Notes under the pieces: generated by a model
Databases searched by the model: none
Seen by the model: the letters and a program-made list of their open reading frames with translations, nothing else
Told to the model about the DNA's origin: nothing
Shown: in pieces, positions 44,823 through 57,272 of the stretch
Numbering within the stretch: position 1 is the stretch's first letter
Layout: every line of letters starts with the position of its first letter
Translations under genes and position numbers: made by a program
From: Stipa capillata
Taxonomy: Eukaryota > Streptophyta > Magnoliopsida > Poales > Poaceae
Direction: 5' to 3'
Assembly: GCA_019208055.1 (NCBI GenBank)
Contig: JAGXJF010003276.1
Span: 62,001 to 126,000, forward strand
Length of the DNA stretch: 64,000 nt

Positions 44823-47610
44823 TTACGGGTTGAGATTATCCAGTGCCTCCAAGAGAATAGGTCTGAACCTCTTGCAGTCCAGCTTCACATTCTGCTTGTC
44901 CATGAAGGTACGTCTGATGAACTCAAATCCGCGCTTGTGGAATGAGATAGGGTTCTTGAAGATCTCATGATCCCTGGGGTATTGATCAGTGAGGCTGCTC
45001 TCGTCGACGCTGATACCGTACTGCTTGTACCGCAGACCCATCAGTTCTGCAGGGTTACCGAAATCAGTACGGGATATCCAGTCCAGGCCACCCCACGGCA
45101 CTATCTGAATGAGCGTTGCATTCTGTGGCAAGAACACACAGTTTGTGAGCCCAGCCCCATGGACGCCCATCATCACGTCAACAGAGTTAACGAGCCTCGC
45201 GAACCCAGAGATGTCGGAGCTCACATTGGCCTCATCGATCACCACCTCAAAGCCGAGCTCCTCAGCCATCACGATAATCTCATCGAGGTTGAGGAACATT
45301 CTTGTACGGTGCCTCTTGATGATGAGCAATCTTGGCTTGACCTTGGGGTACTCTCCGAGCACTGTCACGGTGTCCTTGCCCAGTGAGTAAGCTCCACGCA
45401 TGAATTTGTTGAAATCAACCATTGAATAATTATGTGGTGCCTTCGATGAGTCGATCGTGAACTCCATGTAGGCATGCAGGCCGACAATGGCATGTTTGAA
45501 GCAATGCACTTGGTCATCCTTGCTAAAATCGATCAAAGGGTACTTGGATAACTTCTGGAGCACCGTCTGGTACTTGATCGTCCACCAAAGTGCCATATCT
45601 GTTATAAGGAACTGAACTTCACCCTTGAACTCGCTTGCAGTGGTGAAAAGAGGGACGAGCACATCAGTGAAGTCATGGAACAAGTTACCCGTGTACCCGG
45701 TCAATGAAAAGATCACAGCAGGCACATCATGGTACTTGGTGCACTCAGCCGCCACTTTGCTTGACTTCACTGTCAACTCAGTGATATGGCTGAGGCAGAA
45801 TTCATCCCCTTTCCGAGGGTACGGCTTAATCTTCCAGAGTTCATCTCTCTGTGAACCGGCAGGCTCCATGTACAAGATTGATGTGGCCCTCGGGTGAACT
45901 CTAACATCACCATGCATCTCGCAGACATTTGCTCTAAAATTTGAGAAATCACACAGGGCCTTGCTCCCCTGCTGGACATTACTCGTAACTGCGACATGGA
46001 AGATACTTACATCAGGAACATGGCAAGTTCATTAAAAATGCGCAACGCGAAACAACTGGATCAGACAAAGGGGAAACAGAACATTTGGATAAAAACAAGC
46101 AATAGTGAGGCATCAGTAATAAGAGCCCTGGTACGGAATGCGTAGTAATCATCAATGCTACAATGGGTGTCACCAATAACATCCGGATTGATAGGATACA
46201 ATTGCGTAACTTGCACAGGACGTGTGGACCTACAAATCCATTTTCCCTACTATTGTTTGGATATATGAGATGAAAATTTCTCCTGGTTACTCACATTAAA
46301 GACACTACTACATTGTTCTAGCATGTGAACATTTAATGCTCCATTTCTACTACTAGTGCTACTTCTATTTTGCCATTAGAAGCAAAATCAAGTTCTTAAT
46401 GGATGCTTGAACAAAGGTTACATATGGAAAGAGGGGATAAACGAAATGGATGAGTCTAATAAATGAATTGGCACGTATCAGCACATGTACCTTCTTGCTT
46501 GGCATTTTCTGTGTCCTCCGCGTCATGGATGGTGTAATTGGAAACGGTTGGGAGAGTGACTTTATGCTTCTCCTCCGCGTGCCCATGCTCCTTGCCTTTC
46601 CTCTCCCCGTCACCTCCACTACCTAGGCACCCAATTCCACCAACATTTCAGCGCAAAAAATTGAAGGGAAAAAACATACAACTACTCGTCTCAGTTCTGA
46701 GAGTCAAAATCAAATCATGAATCTAGGAGCTCTCTACTGAAACGAAATGGAACAAAACGATGCCTAATTCCGACTGCATGGACAAAGAAATACGGGCTCA
46801 ACTGCGATAGCTCACCAAACATCTCCTCGTCGGATTTATGGCCGTTACCGTCCTTTTTAGGAGTCGGCTCCATCATTCCGCTGGTCGGGTCCGGCTCGCT
46901 CAGCACCCTGCTCTCCTCCTCCTCACCGCCTCTTGTTCCTAAAGATAGTTAAGAAGCCGTACCACACGCTATTAGACCAACAAGATAAGCAAAAGAAGTA
47001 GCAGGAAAGAACAACTTTCAGGTAAAATTAAGTAGAAAAAGGCAGAGATTAACCTTTTGGTTTCACATCGGCTTCATCGTCGACAACTTTGGGGTCTCCA
47101 CCTGAAGAAAGAAACCAGCAAGAAACGCCCCGGGTGTACAAGGAAAGCTCAGAAAACTGGTGCGCGAGAAGGTGAAGAAACTAGGATGGGGAGCTTATTT
47201 ACCGAGAGCGTCGGTGGAGGTTTTCCGGGAAGCGCCGGCGGGCTCGTTGACCTTCTGCTGGATCAGGATCGACGTCGGCGCCTGGTCAACCGGCAGCTTG
47301 CCGTTCACTGCGCGAAGGAAGGAACGAAACGAAGACAACCCAGTTAGTTAGCTGGTTAGTTAGCAACTGACAACAAGAAAAAGAGAAAGTAGTCGAACTA
47401 AGCACGGGCGGCGTGCCGGAGAGGCTAGGAACTGAAATTGGAAGTCGATTTCTGTCTCTTACGGCCGAATAGGATGGCGTCGGGCTTGGAGACGACGACG
47501 AAGGTGAGGGAGACGAGGAAGAAGCCGACGACGATGACCAGCAGCCGGAACCGCCGTAACTCCTGCCGGAGGCCCCTGACCAACTTCGGCCGCTCCCCCG
47601 CCTTCACCAT
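44823..47610 (-). CDS. GT61 glycosyltransferase 2 (xylan arabinosyltransferase-like), 6 exons
   Basis: Exons on the minus strand: 47610-47463, 47307-47203, 47101-47054, 46938-46816, 46622-46491 and 45988-44823, 1722 nt, 573 codons. All introns are GT-AG and phase 1, so the four middle exons (105, 48, 123, 132 nt) are symmetric. Residues 1-22 are basic (VKAGERPKLVRGLRQE) and 23-40 are the membrane anchor. 50-185 form an acidic low-complexity stem. The catalytic domain includes LCDFSNFRANVCEM, LFHDFTDVLVP, PRLLIIKRHRT and GVHGAGLTN (residues 460-468). The N-terminus and LNGKLPVDQAPTS closely resemble grass xylan arabinosyltransferases (XAT) as I recall them. Golgi type II location is inferred. 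An upstream in-frame ATG (47662) exists, but the 47610 start matches the family N-terminus. No breaks. Confidence 0.93.
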
Positions 47611-47930
47611 GCCTTCTCCAACTCCAAGAAGAGGCGTGCAAGAAACGAGAGAGTGAGGACGCAAGGGAAGAAGACGAAGAAAAAAGAAGACACAGTCAAT
47701 CCTGGCTTCTTGCGTGTGTATGTGTGCGTCTGACCAGAGCCGAACGAAGGAGGGGGAGCGGGTGGCTGGGTGGGTGAGGAACCGCTGGGGTGGAGAGTGA
47801 GGTGTGGTGGCTACTTGGCCTGGGGGCTGCTGCAGCAGCTTGGCAGCTGGCTGACGAGTTTGCGTCTCCTACTCTGCTTTCTCAGCTCTTTCATCAGCTC
47901 TATTTACTAAGCTTTCTTGTTTTCATCTTT
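47611..47930 (-). promoter_or_regulatory. 5' UTR and proximal promoter of GT61 gene 2
   Basis: Upstream of the ATG on the minus strand lies a C-rich leader (complement of the G-rich 47750-47800), as in many grass 5' UTRs. AGTAAATAG (complement of 47899-47909) is a weak TATA-like candidate. The start site is not resolved. Confidence 0.35.
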
Positions 47931-50199
47931 TTTGCATCGTCGGAAGAGGTCTCTGCCTGTGCCTGGGGGCCCCTGGGTCAAGATGGTATTTGCTTCTGAG
48001 TTCCGGTTTTTCTTTGAACGGTCTGACCTCCTTTTGTTCTTTTTTTTTATCCAGATGTCATGCGGAAAGGAGAAGCAGCGATCGCACCCGCACCAGATTA
48101 AACAAAAGAAGAAAGATCGTGATAGCAATAGATATACCCGGATAAGAAAGAGAGTTCACTGCGCACCCGTATTTAGGTTTACTCCCGCGCATCCTTTTTC
48201 GAAACACGATGCGATGGTTGTAAAAAGATCCGAAGAATTAACATGAATAGATTATGACGTAATCAAGTATCCTATAAGATATTAACTGAAACGTCGTAGA
48301 AGAAAAAAAAATACTTCATTTCAGTGAATATTAGGTACATCTTTACAATATTTCCTGTTATATCTCCTTTGCAGCGATAGTCGCAAAAAGACATCTCTTT
48401 CCAGCAAGATGTCGTTTATATCTCCTTCTATATGAAATGTAGATCTGAACTATTGTAACATGATAGATTGATAATGTCAATGTTGTAACTACTTGCATCG
48501 TGTTTGGGAGCATGAAAAAACACATCAGAGATGTATGCATCAAATACTCTGGATTAATGGCCATTCCGGTAGTTTTTTCATAGTATCTGTATAGCGTAGG
48601 TAAAACTAGAACAACCTATGCCATTTAACGAGATTTAAGTGTTTTATTCATGCTTGCCATGTAATCAATAGCAACAGAAATAAAATAAATGCACTTATGT
48701 TTACTTGGAGAAGTTGAATTGCAATGGCAATAGGACACGTTTAAGTTGAATGGGTGAAAGTTGTGTATCAGCAATAGCGACAAAACTGTCATTTTACGAA
48801 CCTGCTGAAGACTGGAGCAAATCCAGAGGACTCGCACCTAGCTGTCACAGAGAGAAGAGACCACCATTTCTTTTTTTTTCACCGGTGTTTCCATAGTTCC
48901 CCTCGCTTTCGACGGCGTGGAAAACCCCCATTTAGCGTGTAGATTATGTCTCTTCTGTATTAGGTTTGTATGTCTTTGGCGGTGGTGTGCTGATGGTGGA
49001 GGCGTCGTCGTATGGAACAAAAGTCTCCTGACTCTATCTCCATCCTGGTGTGGTCATCACGGCTAATACAGGGGAGCCAGTGGTATTTTGATCCCATAGG
49101 TCGATGGTGCTCAATCCGGTGGATTGTCGATCGTACGCTTTAGCCTGACTTGACGGTGACGATGGCGACGATGGTGTCGAGTTTATTTTAATTTGTGGTT
49201 CTCTCGTTTCATCCGTTTGTGTTATTGGTCTTCTTTCCAAATGATATGGCGATGAAGTAGCTGTTCGACATCCTGTTTTTTAAGAGATGTATCATCGAGC
49301 ACAGTGTACTCAACAATCTTAGGTTCCCACCTATTGAGATGTACGACTCATGCAGTTCTGTAAAACCTTTGAGATTACTGCAGTTTACGTAGGTTTGGTC
49401 TTTTGCAGTTTCTTCACCGGAGACTCCGAAGAATGTTGAGATACGAAGGGCGAAAATAGACACGACGACATAAGAAGATATTGGTGTAACTTTTGTTATT
49501 AGGAGTCTTTGTTGCTCATTGTTTATTTAGTTTCAATCGGTTGTACTATTTTTATTTAATTAATATAATAGGCATGATTGCTAAAAAAACAAAACTGTCA
49601 TTTTCATTCTCCATGTTAGATCAAAGTTTAGATTTAAAATTTTGCTGCCGTTGGATTGGTTTGTGTCAATGTTGGTAATATTTCATGGTAGCACCTTGTG
49701 TGCTCCTAGCAGACCTCCTCGTGTGTGTCGGTGAGTTATCTTTTATTCTACGTGATTAGTGTAAATATAGGCTTTTATATCAATTATTTTTGCTGCTGCT
49801 CGTTGATAAAGAGAAGGTTGCCTGCTATTTTGTTTTGAGTGAGGAATCATATTTAATTGACTGAGCAAGTTTTCATTTGCTGGAGGTGATTGCACGTGCT
49901 AATGATGAGCTAGAGTTTGCTTAATGCACCATTTACTGTAGTTTTATGTCCAAATTCCAAAGTTACTGGAGAAAAATGGTACTTCTCCATGGAAACTTCT
50001 TATCGACCTTTTAATCTCCAGTAGTTATCTGTCCAGTTTCCTATGGACTATTAGGATGCATGTGTCAGTAGGAAACTCACCATGTGCCTCTGTAGAGCCT
50101 TTTCACGCCATCATGTCCGGACGAAGGTGCCATTTCAGGATTCCGCGCAACCCAGCATGTTCATTTCGTCAGGATACCATTAAAATAATCGAGCCTCAG
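47931..50199. other. Intergenic, one unclassified retroposon-like block
   Basis: No gene is seen. 48838-49590 is denser in GC and ends in TTTTATTTAATTAATATAAT, which could be the 3' tail of a short retroposon, but no A/B box or target duplication was found. Confidence 0.4.
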
Positions 50200-50680
50200 A
50201 TTCTATTCTCCCAATCAGGCGTTCCGTTTGACCAAAAATTCGGTTTCGGATTTTTTAGTTAAAAAAATAAAAGAAATATATTGTGCAATGTTATAAACTA
50301 AAACTTCGGTTTCGATTTTCGGTTTAAACCAAAATATAGATAAACCGGCTTATGTCATGTAATATCTTCTAATCGGTCTCGGTTTTTTCTATTTATACCG
50401 AGATAGATGAGACAACAGCCAACAATAAACTTTAAGATATATCCGTTTATTCGGTTAAAATGTCCACGAAAATTTAGTTTTTTTGGTTAACCGGTTTATT
50501 TCTTTAACATATCCACCAAAATAATAACATATCCATAAAAATTCTGTTTATTCGGTTAACCTAGGACTAAAACTAATTTCATATAATTAAATTCGGTTTT
50601 CCAAAAGTGGTAACCGAAATTAGATTAAATTCAGTTTTTTGGGTTACGATTTCGATTTTTCGGTTTTATGCCCGGGCTGA
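50200..50680. mobile_element. Probable hAT-like MITE rich in CGGTTT motifs
   Basis: Dense CGGTTT/AACCG motifs (TTCGGTTTCGG, CGATTTTCGGTTT, GGTTAACCGG) lie on both strands and the right edge is TTTTCGGTTTTATGCCCGGGC. This composition is usual in hAT-type non-autonomous elements of grasses. Exact ends and target duplication were not fixed. Confidence 0.45.
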
Positions 50681-51242
50681 TCTCCGAATACAAAGTAAGG
50701 GCTTTGATTTTTTAAGGAATTTTGTAGAAAATAGTTTAACTTTTGTAAGAAATAGAGAAATCTACTACGAATCAAAGATAGCATATTCCAAAATCTTTTA
50801 TCCTAACAGCACCAAACACACTGAAGCTTTCCCCTTCATAAACGTAAATCTTGATCTAATTCACTATTTTGACAACTAATTTCTAATGTAGGTCCGTTTG
50901 AAAATTATCTCTACATCTGAACCCTTCTGCCGATGCCATAGTCCACGCCGCCGAGGGGATAGCTTCCACGGTTGGCAGCGTTACCAGGTCAGCAAGAGAT
51001 CGGCGCCATAGGTGCTGGCGCGATGAGTTTCAAATATTCGACGCCGGCGCGATGGGCGCTGAGCTTTTGCATGTTTTGTTTAGAGAATTGAGTAGCAGTC
51101 TGGCAGAGCAGAGCCTCGGGACTTATGCAAAACCCGAGCCACCTACTTCTGTAGTCAATGGAATCTCTTCTCTTTGCTCCGGTGTAGTTATCCATATAAA
51201 TGTGTTGCATTGTTTACTCCTCACGTCTATAAAAATATTTAG
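50681..51242. other. Intergenic, nothing recognised
   Basis: Short ORFs only; no motifs. Confidence 0.4.
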
Positions 51243-51425
51243 GGCCTATTTGATTCAGAGTATTTTGCAGAAATTTTGATGCATTAGAATCTTTGAAAAA
51301 AAATTCCTATATAGACTGTTTAATCTATAAGATTATAATTTATATAACTTTTTCTAAGGATTCATTTGCTCAAACCTTTTGGAAAGATTTATGTGTTGTT
51401 CTTATGATGCAATCAAATAACCTTT
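51243..51425. mobile_element. Small MITE (GGGCCTATTTGATT ends)
   Basis: Begins GGGCCTATTTGATTCAGAG. The right part reads TGCAATCAAATAACC, an inverted partner that has lost its last bases. It matches the common grass MITE terminus GGGCCTGTTTGGTTC. The right boundary is uncertain. Confidence 0.5.
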
Positions 51426-51626
51426 GATGCAAATTCAATCACGTAGAATTTAAGTGGACATGACATTACAATTATATGTACTTTTTGTTCCTGCGCTTTT
51501 AAAATCTTGCGAATCAAAAGTATTCATCTCACCTTTTTATCTTTACTTCCATAAATATATTTTAGTGGTCCCTCCACATTTTCCTCCTCCTCTCATCTCT
51601 TTACCTCTGCAACGAAGAAAAAAATA

Positions 51627-51860
51627 CTCCTCCGTCCACAAATGTAAGACGTGTACGGAATTTAAGATTCAACTTTGACCAATAAGTAAACCAATAATAT
51701 TGAATTATATAACACAAGAGTGATACCATTTGAAAATAGGTTTGAATACGACTCTAATAGTATCACTTTTGTGTTATATAATTAAATATTATTGGTTTAA
51801 TTATTAGTTAAAGTTAAATCTTAAATTTCATATATGTTTTACATTTGTGGATTGAGAGAG
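51627..51860. mobile_element. Stowaway (Tc1/mariner) MITE, 234 bp
   Basis: Left end CTCCTCCGTCCACAAATGTA and right end TACATTTGTGGATTGAGAGAG are inverted, with TA at 51625-51626 and 51861-51862. The interior forms a long imperfect hairpin (CCAATAATATTGAATTATAT pairs with the complementary run near 51775). Confidence 0.88.
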
Positions 51861-52160
51861 TAGGTGAAAAACTTATACTATAAATGTATATACAACAACT
51901 GGTGAATGCTTGAAACATCCATGTTATAAATACTAGACTTTTGCATTTTATGTTCCTACTCTGTACCTCGAAGCCAGGATTAAATAATGAGTATACAAAT
52001 TTGGTAGCATATTGTGGGCCCAAAGAATCGGCAAATGGACAAACGCGGGCTACGCGGCTTGTTCTTACGTGGCAAATCGACACAGGCCTCGGCAATCTAT
52101 ACGGCAACTGAAAAAACATCTCAAGAATCCAACGCTGAACTCAAGCGATTCGTCGACCAT

Positions 52161-52261
52161 CACTACTATAAATGGATCGTACAAAGACGGTTCATGATGA
52201 ACGTTTGTGTCAAGAGCAATTATATTTTTTTTTATATAAAAATCGTCCATGATTTGTAGTG
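52161..52261. mobile_element. Miniature CACTA element (101 bp)
   Basis: Left end CACTACTATAAATGGATCGT; right end, complemented, CACTACAAATCATGGACGAT. TIRs of about 20 bases with a few mismatches face each other. Neighbouring trinucleotides CAT (left) and TCA (right) are not identical, so the target duplication is unproven. It has no coding capacity. Confidence 0.55.
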
Positions 52262-53402
52262 TCATTATATATGATTTTTTTTAATATCCTTTACAACTTG
52301 ACTCAGCTTAATCAGTTATTGAAACAATAATAATGCAACCATAAGCAATAAAATTTTATAGAATTTATTCAAAGCAATAAACTAAGACTTAGCGAAAAAA
52401 TAAAGACTCTGAACTTCCAGGTTGTCTCGTAGTAAACATTTTTAGTTTAAGTCAATAGCTTGTTTGACTTTATTACCTTAAGGTAATAAACATTTTTCTT
52501 CCTTGAGCCCCATAATTGTTACCTCAGTCTCTTTCTTGTTCTTCTTTTCTTGATGATGTGGACATCTCCGCTATGGATACACTCACTACTACCACTACTT
52601 CCACTATCTCCACTATAGATACACTCAATACTGCCACTACTTCCACTACACTACTTGTTGACAAAGTTTCCACCAAGATGAACAAGAGAAAGATCAAGAT
52701 CAGTAGATGGAGATGCAAGATCAAGCTCAAGAGCAAGCACGGAGCAAGAGATTCTTCAAGTGAAGACTTCAGGACCTTCAAGCTCCATGATGACATGAAG
52801 ATGATGACCGGAGAAACTTATTTGTAGATCAATTGAAGGTTCGTTCCACAACAAGAAAAAGAAAGACTTAGTCGTATTTCGATGTCCATTTACGTGTCTC
52901 TTTGGTTCAAGCCTTTGTTGGCCTTTGAGTCCACTGTCTAGGAGCCATTCGGCACCTAAATTTGTCGAGCCGGTTTAAAATGACTTTTGGCTGGTTTAAA
53001 CCGATCTAACCAACTTAAGTCGATTGAGTCTGAATTGGTCCAAGAGTGTTCTTCTAGAAATATCTCCTAGTTGCCGTTGGATTCATTGGTTTTTGTTTAA
53101 TTAAGAGTTTACCCAAGTGCAAACTTCATGATTTTCTCTAGTGTCGAAAAGACCTATTGTAAAGATTGCTTGCGAAACCCCACTTTATCATCTCATTAAG
53201 ATTATTGTTCTACTTAGCATATTGTAATTTTAGCTTATGCTTGTTCTTCTATTCGCTTGGAGGAAAAATCCTCCATGGATAGGTCAATCGTGTGTCTAGT
53301 AAGGTTGATAACACCATAGAGGTGGTTCAGCAATTGCCATGGATATTAGTCATGTATAGTTCTCCCTGTACGGTTTGTAGCTGAATCATGAGAGTCAAAT
53401 CC
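52262..53402. other. Unclassified, probably old LTR retrotransposon leader
   Basis: 52516-52827 is a Thr/Ser-rich open frame of low complexity on +. 52960-53400 has the look of a gypsy LTR/leader (GGAGGAAAAATCCTCCATGG palindrome near 53259; a TCAATCGTGTGTC stretch). No family could be proved. Confidence 0.35.
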
Positions 53403-53850
53403 TCACATCATAGTTATCCCTCTCATCGAAAGATCGGGAACTCCGGTTCGCATCACTTTCCTTGGGAGATGCATCACAAATTTACAAGAGAGAAGACTGA
53501 ACTTGATGTTTCCCTTTGACATTTTAATCAAGGTACCTATGGTTTTCAAAAAATGCGTTCCCAAAATAATAGGAGCAGCATTATCTTCAATAACATCAAG
53601 AACAATTAAATCAATAGAAACAAAACATTCATTTTGTGTCCACAATAACATTCTCAACCATCCCAACAGCTCTTTTAATAGAAGAATTCGCTATTGGAGT
53701 TTCGTATTGCAAGGAATAAGTGTCGATGACAGGGACTCTTGTCTCAGAGATCGATCTTGCAAACTTGTAGTATTGCAGAGAATTGAGTATCTGCAGCATT
53801 AGGATCGCACATGATGGATTGTGAATAAGAAAGGTTCTCAATTGATCAAT
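53403..53850 (-). pseudogene. Gypsy aspartic-protease fragment
   Basis: On the minus strand, SSIKRAVGMVENVIVDTK in one frame continues in another as FVSIDLIVLDVIEDNAAPII and then LGTHFLKTIGTLIKMSKGNI. This is the end of the Ty3/gypsy (Athila/Tat-like) retropepsin: the V.VD.F..P.DF.VLD.EED...P.ILGRPFL pattern. One frameshift (near 53640-53660) joins the pieces. No RT or integrase is present nearby. Confidence 0.7.
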
Positions 53851-54584
53851 GGTTTATGTACAGAGTATGCTGGTACAAAAGTTATGCTTATGCTTTTGCT
53901 ATGCGCTCTCTCTCATCATAGCACGTAGGCTGGACTTCTATATACAACTACTAGCAGTTGGTTGTCTTCTTAGTGCCAATTGCTGTCAAGGTTGGAACCG
54001 TCGAGACATCTCCAACTACTATGGCTTCTAGGATTATGCCATGTAGTGATGTCTTGATCGAAGGGTAGTCGTTTCTCTCATGCGCATACAACTTAAGCAT
54101 GAGGATAACCGTAACCATGACCTCTTGGCGGTCGGGGACAGTAAACCGCTTGTGTTGGGCCTAGTAATTTGGCTTAGGCCTATTACTGAGGACAGTATAT
54201 TCTCGGGCTTCTTGGTCCTATATAAATAGCATATTAATCAGATCAATGTAATTTCTAATAAATCATGATCATTGACAAAGTCAAAAATCATCATCAGTTA
54301 TCCCCTAATCCTGAAGAGGACAATGAACTTCCCTTATGGCTTAAGTAAACCAAGGATATCATCCAGGGGAAGTCTCCTTGGATGTACATCTCATGACAAC
54401 CTCTTCTGACGGAGTGGTCATTCACGGGAAGTGGGACACTGGTCGTTCCTAACATATGTTTCATTAAAAACTTCATTTCAGAAAAACCCAGTGGGACAAA
54501 ATCAAAATAAAGGAAAAAAAGTACATCACCGTGAGAGAATGGATAAAACAACTTTTCCAAGCATTTTGGTTTTTTGGAGTCAAA
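53851..54584. other. Non-coding junction before CACTA-D
   Basis: 54165-54260 contains GGGCCTAGTAATTTGGCTTAGGCC and a TATATAAATAG stretch, looking like an LTR promoter fragment. No gene, and no CACTA TIR or subterminal array, so CACTA-D is 5'-truncated here. Confidence 0.4.
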
Positions 54585-57272
54585 AGATGCCTTACTGCCA
54601 AATGCTTCCAGATGACAATAAGTTGCCAAAAAGCACCTATGAAGCCAAAAAGGTGATTTGCCCCATGGGACTAGAAGTACAGAAGATATACGCATGTACT
54701 AACGACTGTATGCTTTACCGCAATGAGTATAAAGATTTACGTTCATGTTCGGTATGTAAAGCTCCTCGATACAAGCATAAGTTAGCAAAAGACAAAGACA
54801 AGGTTGACAATGAGATCAAGATGGGAGTACCTAACAAGGTTGTGTGGTACTTGTCTGTAATTCCTCGGTTGATGCGTTTGTTTGCAAACCCAAAGGAAGC
54901 AAAGCTGATGCGTTGGCACGCGGAGGGACGTAAGATTGATGGAAAGATGAGACACCCAACTGATGCCACCCAGTGGAGAAGAATCGATGCAAAGTACCCA
55001 AGCTTCGGCGATGAGCCAAAGAATGTAAGATTTGCAATGAGTACGGATGAAATGAATCCATTTGGCAGCATGAGCCGCAGACACCGCACTTGGCTCATGC
55101 TTCTGTGTATATATAACCTTCCTCCTTAGTTGTGCATGAATAAGAAGTACATCATGATATCGATTCTCATCTAAGGGCCAAAACAACTTGGAAATGACAT
55201 CGACGTTTACCTCGAGCTACTGGTGGAAGAACTACAAACATTGTGGAAAGAGGAAGGGGTAAGGGCATGGGATGCGTATAAGAAGAAGTCATTCAATCTA
55301 CGTGCATTGTTACTCCTTACCATCCAGGATTATCCAGCACTTGCTAATGCTTCAGGGTAGAGTACAAAGGGAGCCAAAGCATGTGTCACATGCATAGATG
55401 ATACCGCAAGTGTCTGGCTTCCATTCTCGCGCAAAACCGTATACATGCGTCATCGGAGATTCTTGAGAAGAAATCAACCTTACCGTAACATGAAGGAACA
55501 ATTTGACGGCAATACAGAAAGAGGCGCGAAACCAAGGCCTTTTACCAGCGAAGAGGTCAGTGAGATGGTAAAGGATGTGAATGTCGTGCTTGGCAAGGGA
55601 CATAAACGCCCCCATCAGAAGAGCGTGTGGAAGATGAAATCAGTTTTCTGGGACTTACCTTACTGGAAGGATGTAGATGTACGTCACTGAATTGATGTCA
55701 TGCACGTCGAGAAGAACGTATGTGACAGCGTTCTTGGTACATTACTGAACATGAAAGACAAAATGAAGGATGGCATCAAGTCATGAATGGATATGGTCCA
55801 TTTGGGTATCAGACCAGAGTTAGCTCCAGTAAAGAAAGATAAGGACTAGACGTATCTCCCACCTGCCTGTTACACTTTATCCAAGAAGGAAACCATAGAG
55901 TTCTTGGGCTTCTTGTATAGTGTCAAAGTCCCCTCTGGTCATTGCGCAAACATCAGGAGTCTTGTTTCAATGGAAGACAAGAAACTAATTGGCATGAAGT
56001 CACACGATTGCCATGTAATGATGACACAGATGCTCCCGGTGGCAATCAGAAATATTCTGCCCACAAAAGTTCGAGAGGCGATCATGAGGCTTTGTGATTT
56101 CTTCAACTCGATATCTCAGAAGGTCATGGATCCCGATACACTAGATGATCTGCAAGAGGAGATTGTGAAGACTCTATGCCAGCTTGAGATGTTCTTCCCA
56201 CCCTCGTTCTTCAATGTCATGGTTCATCTCGTGACACACCTTGTGTACAAGATAAAGATGTGCGGGCCTGTGTTCCTACGCAGCATGTGTCTATTCGAGC
56301 GGTTCATGGGAATACTCAAGCACTATGTTCGGAATCGGTATCGGCCCGAGGCCAGTATCGTAGAAGGATATACCTCGGAGGAGGTGGTTGAGTTTTGCAC
56401 CGATTACATGCACAACCAACAGCCTATTGGTGTGCCCAGGTCTCGCCATGAGGGGAGGCTATCTAGAAAAGGGACTGTCGAAAAAGAAGTCAGTTGGAAG
56501 GATACTCGATTATTTGACATAGCCCATTTTACGGTCTTGCAGGACGTGACAATAGTTTCCCCTTATGTCGACGTACATGTGGACATGCTATGGCAAGAGT
56601 TCCCAAAAGTGTAGTACAGTTCAATCTTAAACAAGCACAACTAGACATTCTCGAAATAGTTACAAAACCACATCGTTGATGGGCGGACAGATGACACACT
56701 AACGTGGTTGGCAAAAGGGCCAACATTTACAGTTCAAAGTTGGCAAGCATACGACATAAATATGTACATGTTCTACACGAAAGATCGAGATTAGAAGACC
56801 ACATTTCAGAATAGCTCTGTCCGGGTAGAAGGCATAGATACAGATGGAAAGAAGAAATTTTACTACGGGATCATAGAGGAGATTTGGGAGCTTGACTACA
56901 TGACATTCTCGATTCCATTATTCAAGTGCAAATGAGTCGATCTAAGATATGTCCAAGTTGACAATTACGGCTGTACGTATGTCAACCTCAGCAAAGTGGG
57001 CTACAGAGGTGAACCCTTCATTTTAGCATCCCAATGTACCCAAATCTTCTACATCAAAGACCTCGCCCATAAGAACTGCCATGTAGTGATGTATGGAAAA
57101 AGGAGGATCGTAGGAGTGGAGAATGTTGTTGACGAGGATGAATACAATCAGTTCGATGACTTGCCACCAATTGGAGAACGTATAAGTTTCGACGAGCAAG
57201 ACCATGAAGAAACTTGCAACGTACGAGAAGATCATTCGGATGGGATAAAAGGAAATCAAGTAGTGGAGTCAT
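54585..57272 (+). pseudogene. CACTA-D TNP2 transposase, N-terminus missing, several stops
   Basis: Similarity starts abruptly at about 54588 (MPYCQMLPDDNKLPKSTYEA), in the middle of the tnp2 domain relative to CACTA-B. It goes on through CPMGLEVQKIYACTNDCMLY, VVWYLSVIPRLMRLFANPKE, RHPTDATQWRRID, then FSRKTVYMRHRRFLRRN. The DUF4218 region follows (55960-56600; KLIGMKSHDCHVMMTQMLP; RSMCLFERFMGILKHYVRNR) and a C-terminal region to 57272 (FILASQCTQIFYIKDLAHKN). Breaks include TAG/TGA codons at about 55126, 55360, 55690, 55848 and 56614, plus frame changes. It parallels 24800-27478 of CACTA-B closely. Confidence 0.88.

Noticed and set aside
9570..47890. Apparent similarity of upstream regions of the two GT61 genes (CAGCT(A/G)GCT, ACTCTGCT)
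   Set aside because: The matching strings are on the same strand although the genes are on opposite strands, and they are short and low complexity.
48838..49590. SINE or LINE tail
   Set aside because: An AT-rich end exists, but no RNA polymerase III boxes, RT similarity or target duplication could be seen.
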